Assembly (NCBI GenBank): GCA_002343445.1
Contig: DDSP01000064.1
Coordinates: 25,340 to 89,339, forward strand
Direction of reading: 5' to 3'
Source of the DNA: Chthonomonas sp. UBA2387
Lineage (GTDB): Bacteria > Armatimonadota > Fimbriimonadia > Fimbriimonadales > Fimbriimonadaceae
Length of the DNA stretch: 64,000 nucleotides
The notes below the pieces were generated by a model. That model searched no databases. It saw nothing but the letters and a program-made list of their open reading frames with translations, and was not told the DNA's origin. The position numbers and the translations under genes were made by a program. Position 1 is the stretch's first letter. Each line of letters opens with the position of its first letter. Of this stretch, positions 58,751-64,000 are shown piece by piece.

Positions 58751-61040
58751 TCGCGTCGAACTGGACCGCGATCAGGCCACTGTGGTGGCAAGCCAGGCAA
58801 AGGCCATGGTGGTCAGTGCCGCGGCTGGAGCAGGGAAGACCAGGGTGCTCACGGAGCGCTACCTCGCTCAAGTCAAGGGCGGTGTCGCACCCGATCGCAT
58901 TCTGACCATCACGTTCACGCGCAAGGCGGCGGCCGAGATGAAGCAGCGCATCGTGGCCCGGCTCCGCGAGGAGGGGTTGATGGGGGAAGCGCAGATCGCC
59001 GAGACCGGTCCCATCCAGACGATCCACTCGTTCTGCGAACGGACGCTGCGCGAGAACGCCGTGGAAGCGGGACTGGATCCCGAGTTCGAGATCGCCGCCG
59101 ATGGCGAAGGCGCGCAATTCGCTCGCGAGGCCGTACGCAACGCCCTGACGTGGCTGCTCGACGAGTCGCCCGAGGCACACTGGCTGGTCGAGCGGATGGC
59201 TGAGGCCCGTGGAAGCGAACGCATCGAGGTTTACGAGGCGTTGCTCGCGGTGGTCGCCGGATTGGTCGAGTCCATGCGCTCAAAGGGTCTGGACCTTGAC
59301 GAACTCAAGCGACTCCACAGCGACCCGGAACGCTTGGAGGCCCTCTGGGAGTCCGTGGCGCTCGAGTCGCTCCATCCTGCCTGGCGTGAGCGCTACGAGG
59401 CCCTGGATCCTACGGTGCCCTTCCTCCAACGGGTGCAAGAGGCGGCCAAGTTGCGGCTCGAAGGAGTGCCTCGCATATCGTGGCCCCGTGCCCAAGGCGA
59501 TGCGGTTTTGGCCGCGCAGGAGTCGTGCGCTCTGGCGAACCTTGCGGTCGAAGCGTGGCGGGCCTTGGACAATCAGATGCAACGGTCTCAAGAGCTGGAC
59601 TTCGCGGCGCTCGAATTGCGCGCGATCAAGCTGCTCGAGACCTCTGACGAGGCGCGCCGCAAGCTTCAAGAACGGTACCGGTGCGTTCTGGTGGACGAAG
59701 CGCAGGACATGAACCCCCTGCAGCATCGCCTCGTTCGCGCGCTCGATCCAGACTCGCTGATGCTTGTCGGCGACACGCAACAGTCCATTTACGGCTTTCG
59801 GTACGCCGAGCCCTTGCTGTTCCAGGCGTTGCAGACCGAACTCCAGACGCACCGGCTCGCGACCAACTACCGTTCCAAGGAAGGCATTCTCGCGTTTGTG
59901 GACGAGGTGTTCAAGCAGATCCAGCAACCGGGATATGTACCGATGTGGCAGCCGAAAGGCGACCCGCTGGCAGAGCCTCCGCCCTACGATGGGGTCGAGT
60001 TCTGGCGGTCGAGAACATTCGACCCGGCTCAGACTGCGCGATGGATTGGCGAATTGGTGGACGAAGGCCTGACTCCTGCCCAGATTGCCGTGCTGACGCA
60101 CACGAACCGAGAGTGTGCGGCGATCGAGACGGCGCTCAAGGATCTCGGGCTGGCGTGCCAGGTGATCGGTGGCGCAGAGCAGTTCTACGCCCGGCTCGAA
60201 GTTCGCGACCTGGCCAACGCGATGCGCATTCTGGCCGACCCCTACGACGACTTCGCCATGGTGGCGGTGCTTCGGGGGCCGGCCGTGGAACTCAGCATGG
60301 ACTCGATCGCGATGCTCGCGATGAAGGGCGAAGTGTTCGAGTCGTTGGCCGATTTCGAGCCTCCGGTGCCTGAGGACGCCGCCCGGATTCGGGAGTTTCT
60401 TGGATGGTACGAGCCGCTGCTCACGCGCGCCGACCGATTGCCTGCGTGGGAGGCCCTGAGCGAGTTCCTCGCGCGCAGCCCGTACCTCGTCCGACTGGCC
60501 CGACGACCCGGTTGGCGTCAGTCCTTGATGAACACCAGGAAGCTCGTCGCGATCGCAGCGCGCGAGGGCCATCTGGGTCCGCTGGAGTTCGCCGAGCGAA
60601 TCCGCGAAGTCCAGCGCATCTCCCACCGTGAGGGAAACGCACCCATTTTCGACGAACGAGCCCCAACGATCAAGATCATGACCATCCACAAGGCGAAGGG
60701 CCTCGAGTTCGATGCCGTCGTGTTGCCCACGTTCTACCGGGAACGGAACCAGATTCGCGATGTCGCGTTGCTCCAAGAGTCGCGCGGTCTCATCGTGGCC
60801 AACCTTGGCAAACGTCCGTCCTTTATGGCCGAACTCGTGAAGCAGACGATCCTCGATCGCGAAGACGCCGAAAAGCGACGGGTGCTCTACGTCGCCATGA
60901 CGCGGGCGCGGCTCCGGCTTTGCTTTTGCGGGGACAGGTCGGCCAAGACGGGCACTCTCGCGAACAAGGTCGTGACCGTCATGACGCCGCGCGGTGCCTC
61001 GGCAGAGGCTTTGGGTGGGCTGCGGTTTCGGGACCCTTGA
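58743..61040 (+). CDS. UvrD/AddA-type superfamily 1 helicase, short form without nuclease domain
   Basis: 765 residues from ATG 58743. SF1 motifs in order: Walker A SAAAGAGKTRVLTERY, Ia LTITFTRKAAAEMK, II VLVDEAQDMNPLQ, III LMLVGDTQQSIYGFR, then TIMTIHKAKGLEFDAVVLP and VLYVAMTRARLRL. AddA/RecB proteins usually reach about 1,200 residues with a C-terminal RecB nuclease domain; here the protein stops about 95 residues after the last motif. It probably forms a 3'-5' motor complex with the preceding AddB-like protein in break repair. Confidence 0.88.
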   Translation: MADRVELDRDQATVVASQAKAMVVSAAAGAGKTRVLTERYLAQVKGGVAPDRILTITFTRKAAAEMKQRIVARLREEGLMGEAQIAETGPIQTIHSFCERTLRENAVEAGLDPEFEIAADGEGAQFAREAVRNALTWLLDESPEAHWLVERMAEARGSERIEVYEALLAVVAGLVESMRSKGLDLDELKRLHSDPERLEALWESVALESLHPAWRERYEALDPTVPFLQRVQEAAKLRLEGVPRISWPRAQGDAVLAAQESCALANLAVEAWRALDNQMQRSQELDFAALELRAIKLLETSDEARRKLQERYRCVLVDEAQDMNPLQHRLVRALDPDSLMLVGDTQQSIYGFRYAEPLLFQALQTELQTHRLATNYRSKEGILAFVDEVFKQIQQPGYVPMWQPKGDPLAEPPPYDGVEFWRSRTFDPAQTARWIGELVDEGLTPAQIAVLTHTNRECAAIETALKDLGLACQVIGGAEQFYARLEVRDLANAMRILADPYDDFAMVAVLRGPAVELSMDSIAMLAMKGEVFESLADFEPPVPEDAARIREFLGWYEPLLTRADRLPAWEALSEFLARSPYLVRLARRPGWRQSLMNTRKLVAIAAREGHLGPLEFAERIREVQRISHREGNAPIFDERAPTIKIMTIHKAKGLEFDAVVLPTFYRERNQIRDVALLQESRGLIVANLGKRPSFMAELVKQTILDREDAEKRRVLYVAMTRARLRLCFCGDRSAKTGTLANKVVTVMTPRGASAEALGGLRFRDP

Positions 61041-61063
61041 CTTTGAGCGGGTGGTCTTCGGGG

Positions 61064-61069
61064 TATCAT
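61064..61069 (+). promoter_or_regulatory. -10-like hexamer upstream of tRNA-Ala
   Basis: TATCAT lies 17 nt before the tRNA, with TTGACT 21 bp farther upstream (too far for a good -35). Confidence 0.45.
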
Positions 61070-61086
61070 CTTCCCCGTCCCCAGGT

Positions 61087-61162
61087 GGGGATGTAGCTCA
61101 GCTGGGAGAGCGCTTCCATGGCATGGAAGAGGCCACGGGTTCGAATCCCGTCATCTCCACCA
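61087..61162 (+). tRNA. tRNA-Ala (GGC)
   Basis: 76 nt. Acceptor GGGGATG/CATCTCC, D-loop AGCTGGGAGAGCG, anticodon stem CTTCC/GGAAG with loop ATGGCAT (anticodon GGC), T arm ACGGGTTCGAATCCCGT and encoded CCA. Reads GCC and GCU codons. It lies just after the helicase gene. Confidence 0.98.
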
Positions 61163-61215
61163 ACTTCGAGCATCGGTCATAGTCTTCGCGCCAACCATTT
61201 CGTGGTTCGCAACGC

Positions 61216-61221
61216 CATAAT
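61216..61221 (+). promoter_or_regulatory. -10-like hexamer, near-leaderless
   Basis: CATAAT ends 9 nt before ATG 61231. Confidence 0.5.
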
Positions 61222-61230
61222 CGTCCGATC

Positions 61231-62655
61231 ATGATTAGACCAGGCAACGCACGGGTGCGGGACGCGATCCACGTCGGGTTGAGCCTCCTCTGGGTTCTTT
61301 CTTCCAGTCCCTGCCGGGCCGACCAGATTGACGACTTTGTACGTGCGGAGCTCAAGCGACAGGGCATCCCTGGCGCCGCCATCGCTGTTGTCCGCGATGG
61401 CAAGATCACCAAGGCCAAGGGCTACGGTGTCGCCGATCTCGACCATAACGTGCCGGTCACCGCCGACACCGTTTTCGCCCTCGCCAGCATCACCAAGCAG
61501 TTCACGGCCACCCTGATCATGATCCTCGTCGAGGATGGCAAGGTCCAACTCGATGACGACATCGCCGAGTACCTCGACGCAGCTCCCGCCACGTGGAAAG
61601 GCATCACCGTGCGACACCTGCTCCACCACACGGGAGGACTCGCACCCCTTGGCCGCGACTTCATCAGCCTCGTTCGGCTCCCAACGATTTCGACCGCCCA
61701 AATGTACGCAGCCGCTCGGGACGATCCGATCGTCGGCAAGCCCGGTGAAAGGTGGGAGTATAGCGATGTCGGCTATTTCTTGCTCGGAATGATCATCGAG
61801 CGTGCTAGCGGCATGTCCTACGAAGCGTTTCTGCGCGAACGCATCCTCACCCCCCTCGGCATGTCCACCGCCCGCATGGCTGACCTCAACCGCCCATACC
61901 CCAATCTCGCTAAGGGCTACACGCTCATCCTGACCGACGGCGAGCGCGAGATTCTCAACATCCGGCGTGATAGCCAAAGGGGCCTTACTTCGCACTACGG
62001 CCTGTTCGGCACCGCAAGAGACCTCGCGAAGTGGGACGCCGCCCTGTACAACGATTCGGTCATCAACGCTGCTCGTCGGCAAGAGATGCTGACTGCAGCT
62101 AGGCTCAACGATGGAACCACGGTCCCATATGGCTTCGGTTGGAACCTCGGCGAACGCAATGGCTACGCCTATCATTACCACTCGGGAATCACCGGCACGT
62201 TCATCATGCGGGTGCCGGGGTTGCGGTTGACGGTCGTCGTGCTGACCAATCTGGGAAAGTGGGCGTCGGGTCGATCCCAAGGGGCCGATGCCTATATGCT
62301 GGCGCATGCTATCGCGGGGATGTCGGAACCGAAGTTCCAATGGAAGCCGCTTGGTCGGCAAGATCCCGTCCATGCCGCTAAGGCGCGTGAGGCGTTCGAG
62401 GCACTTTCGGCTGGTCGCCTGCCACAGTCGCTATTTGCTGCGGATGCAATCAAGGAGCTGTCGCCCGTGATCAAGGACTTCCCGTCCTGGTACCGCAGCA
62501 TGGGTCCGTTGAGGCGCTTGGAGATGGTGGATCGGGTGGTGGAAGGCGGCGAGACCATTGGCGTGTTCCGGTTCGTCTTCGCCAAGGACACGCGGGTGTT
62601 CGCAGTTCTGCTAGACAGCGAGGGTCGAGTCTCCGGCTTCTTCCCGGACGGCTAG
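61231..62655 (+). CDS. exported serine hydrolase of the class C beta-lactamase fold (S12 family)
   Basis: 474 residues with a signal peptide (AIHVGLSLLWVLSSSPCRA). The catalytic SxxK is S86-ITK89 (LASITKQFTATLI); the second motif is Y177-S-D, where class C enzymes have YxN, and a KTG-like motif is not clear (HSGITGTFIMRVPG occupies that region). This pattern is typical of EstB-type esterases and DD-peptidase-like hydrolases rather than of true beta-lactamases, so it is not called a resistance gene. A C-terminal domain of about 100 residues (EAFEALSAGRLPQSLF...) is of the type seen in such esterases. Periplasmic or surface. Confidence 0.88.
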   Translation: MIRPGNARVRDAIHVGLSLLWVLSSSPCRADQIDDFVRAELKRQGIPGAAIAVVRDGKITKAKGYGVADLDHNVPVTADTVFALASITKQFTATLIMILVEDGKVQLDDDIAEYLDAAPATWKGITVRHLLHHTGGLAPLGRDFISLVRLPTISTAQMYAAARDDPIVGKPGERWEYSDVGYFLLGMIIERASGMSYEAFLRERILTPLGMSTARMADLNRPYPNLAKGYTLILTDGEREILNIRRDSQRGLTSHYGLFGTARDLAKWDAALYNDSVINAARRQEMLTAARLNDGTTVPYGFGWNLGERNGYAYHYHSGITGTFIMRVPGLRLTVVVLTNLGKWASGRSQGADAYMLAHAIAGMSEPKFQWKPLGRQDPVHAAKAREAFEALSAGRLPQSLFAADAIKELSPVIKDFPSWYRSMGPLRRLEMVDRVVEGGETIGVFRFVFAKDTRVFAVLLDSEGRVSGFFPDG

Positions 62656-62720
62656 CTCGGTTGAACGAGGGCAAGGACCGGCTCAGCCGACCTCGGAGGC
62701 GAACGGAGGGCCGTAGCGTC

Positions 62721-62726
62721 TAAAAT
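62721..62726 (+). promoter_or_regulatory. -10-like hexamer upstream of acs
   Basis: TAAAAT, 36 nt before GTG 62763. The leader contains the hairpin GGGTCG-TTGC-CGACCC (62734-62749). Confidence 0.5.
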
Positions 62727-62762
62727 GGTCTCTGGGTCGTTGCCGACCCGAGGTTCGAAACC

Positions 62763-64000
62763 GTGTCCGAGACCATCCAGACTCTGCTCCAGGAATCCCG
62801 CTCCTTCCCCCCGACGCCCGAGTTCGCAGCTGCGGCGAACATCGCCGACCCGGCAATCTACGCGCAGGCCGATGCCGACATCGTCGGGTTCTGGGAGGGC
62901 TGGGCGAAGCAACTGGACTGGTTCGAGACGTGGCACACGGCCCTGGATTGGAGCGACGCCCCGTTCGCCAAGTGGTTCGTCGGGGGCAAGATCAACGCCT
63001 GCCACAACGCGGTCGACCGGCATGTCCTGGCCGGGAAGGGTGGCAAGCGAGCCATCGTCTGGGAGGGAGAGCCAGGCGACACGCGGACGATCACCTACGC
63101 CGAACTCAAGGACGAGGTCTGCCGCACCTCCAACGCTCTGAAGGCCCTTGGCATCGGCAAGGGAGACAGAGTCTGCATCTACATGCCAATGGTTCCGGAA
63201 CTCGCCATCGCCATGCTGGCGTGCGCCCGCATCGGCGCGGCGCACTCGGTGGTCTTTGGCGGGTTCAGCGCGGAGTCGCTCTACGACCGGATCAACGATG
63301 CACAAGCCAAAGCCGTGGTGACGGCGGATGGAGGGTGGCGGCGCGGCGGCATCGTGCCGCTTAAGAAGGCCGTGGACGACGCCATCGCGATGGGCTGTCC
63401 CACCGTCGAGAAGATGCTGGTGCTCAAGCGAACCGGCCCCGAGGGCACCGAAACCAACGGGATCAAGACGCCCGCCTATGCGATGGGCAATTGGGTCGAG
63501 GGGCGCGACGTCTGGTGGCACGACGTGGTGCCGCACCAGGCTGCGGAGTGCCCTTGCGAGGTGATGGATTCCGAAGATCTGCTTTACATCCTCTACACCA
63601 GCGGCTCGACGGGCAAACCCAAGGGCATCGTCCACACGACGGGCGGCTATTTGACCCAGACCTATGCCACCAGCAAGTGGGTGTTCGACCTCAAAGACGA
63701 CGACGTTTATTGGTGTACGGCCGACTGCGGGTGGGTGACGGGCCACTCGTATGTGGTCTACGGGCCGATGCAGAACTCGGCCACGTGCGTGATGTACGAA
63801 GGCGCGCCCGACACGCCCGACAAGGATCGCTTTTGGCGCATCGTCGAGCGGCATAGGGTGACCATCCTGTACACCGCGCCAACGGCCATCCGCGCGTTCA
63901 TGAAGTGGGGCGACGAATACCCGGAGCGCTGCGATTTGTCCTCGTTGCGGCTACTGGGATCAGTCGGTGAGCCGATCAACCCCGAGGCGTGGATGTGGTA
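62763..64000 (+). CDS. acs: acetyl-CoA synthetase, N-terminal part (runs off the window)
   Basis: Acs activates acetate to acetyl-CoA through an acetyl-adenylate. The frame is open from GTG 62763 to the window edge (412 codons). Features of the ANL family are visible: the N-terminal substrate domain (FWEGWAKQLDWFETW), MPMVPELAIAMLACARIGAAHSVVFGGFS, the P-loop YTSGSTGKPKGIVHTTGGYL, DVYWCTADCGWVTGHSY and VTILYTAPTAIRAFMKWG, close to Acs itself rather than to other acyl-CoA ligases. The C-terminal domain with the regulatory acetyl-lysine lies beyond the window. Confidence 0.95.
   Translation, partial: MSETIQTLLQESRSFPPTPEFAAAANIADPAIYAQADADIVGFWEGWAKQLDWFETWHTALDWSDAPFAKWFVGGKINACHNAVDRHVLAGKGGKRAIVWEGEPGDTRTITYAELKDEVCRTSNALKALGIGKGDRVCIYMPMVPELAIAMLACARIGAAHSVVFGGFSAESLYDRINDAQAKAVVTADGGWRRGGIVPLKKAVDDAIAMGCPTVEKMLVLKRTGPEGTETNGIKTPAYAMGNWVEGRDVWWHDVVPHQAAECPCEVMDSEDLLYILYTSGSTGKPKGIVHTTGGYLTQTYATSKWVFDLKDDDVYWCTADCGWVTGHSYVVYGPMQNSATCVMYEGAPDTPDKDRFWRIVERHRVTILYTAPTAIRAFMKWGDEYPERCDLSSLRLLGSVGEPINPEAWMW

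Noticed and set aside
53580..61040. A defence island around the DUF2325 and AddAB-like genes.
   Set aside because: No other defence gene, integrase, or composition change is seen, and the genes are on different strands with separate promoters.
61231..62655. Beta-lactamase resistance gene.
   Set aside because: The second motif is YSD instead of YxN and the KTG motif is not clear; EstB-type esterases share this fold.

Overview
The window is a GC-rich (roughly 60-65% by eye), densely packed bacterial chromosome segment with no insertion sequence, prophage, CRISPR array or rRNA. The mix of genes points to a diderm, flagellated, saprophytic bacterium. It includes an outer-membrane beta-barrel, CsaB/DUF5693 cell-wall pyruvylation genes, a PEP-CTERM protein, dockerin-ended exported proteins, c-type cytochrome maturation genes, Hfq and a flagellin. 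Together with the frequent leaderless genes and TTG starts, this resembles Armatimonadota (Fimbriimonadia-like). That assignment is inference from gene content, not a database match.

Layout. 1-7.4 kb: 3' end of purD, a P-loop kinase, a GH30-like glycosidase, a family-5 uracil-DNA glycosylase (minus), a surface-carbohydrate protein, then miaA-hfq-dapF with overlapping or close junctions. 7.4-11.5 kb: GH130 and a Gly/Pro/Gln-rich exported protein (minus), tRNA-Ile(CAU), a 111-bp tandem repeat, and a flagellin (minus). 11.7-19.1 kb: a run starting with a dockerin-ended subtilase, then a zincin, deoB, a small membrane protein and a GH172 (DUF2961) enzyme. 19.1-23.9 kb: beta-oxidation fusion enzyme, etfB, etfA and a glycosylasparaginase. 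23.9-31.2 kb: PhyH, a RibD/DHFR-like reductase, L31, PEP-CTERM protein, M1 and S41 peptidases, and a candidate structured RNA of about 370 nt. 31.2-41.6 kb: Tat-exported phosphoesterase/PQQ fusion, outer-membrane barrel-csaB-DUF5693-rhomboid cluster, DUF4342, an exported protein and prfA. 41.6-47.2 kb: ccmABCD, a zinc-ribbon ABC exporter and a CE1-type esterase. 47.2-55.9 kb: a BTAD regulator, a large dockerin-ended exported protein, a cysteine-desulfurase-like enzyme, a DUF2325 protein and a small membrane protein. 55.9-64 kb: an AddB/AddA-like pair, tRNA-Ala(GGC), a serine-beta-lactamase-fold hydrolase and the 5' part of acs.

Three things stand out. First, about fifteen genes have a -10-like hexamer (TATCCT, TATCAT, TATACT and similar) ending only 6-10 nt before the start codon, which predicts leaderless mRNAs. 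Second, the 516-bp gap at 29835-30350 holds an extended -10 promoter, at least eight helices with GNRA and UUCG tetraloops, and a terminator. This looks like an unannotated structured RNA. Third, the AddAB-like pair appears to have lost both nuclease active sites while keeping the helicase motors and the iron-sulfur cysteines.

Coding is tight. Four convergent pairs share a tetranucleotide containing both stop codons, and several operon junctions are TTGA or GTGA start/stop overlaps.
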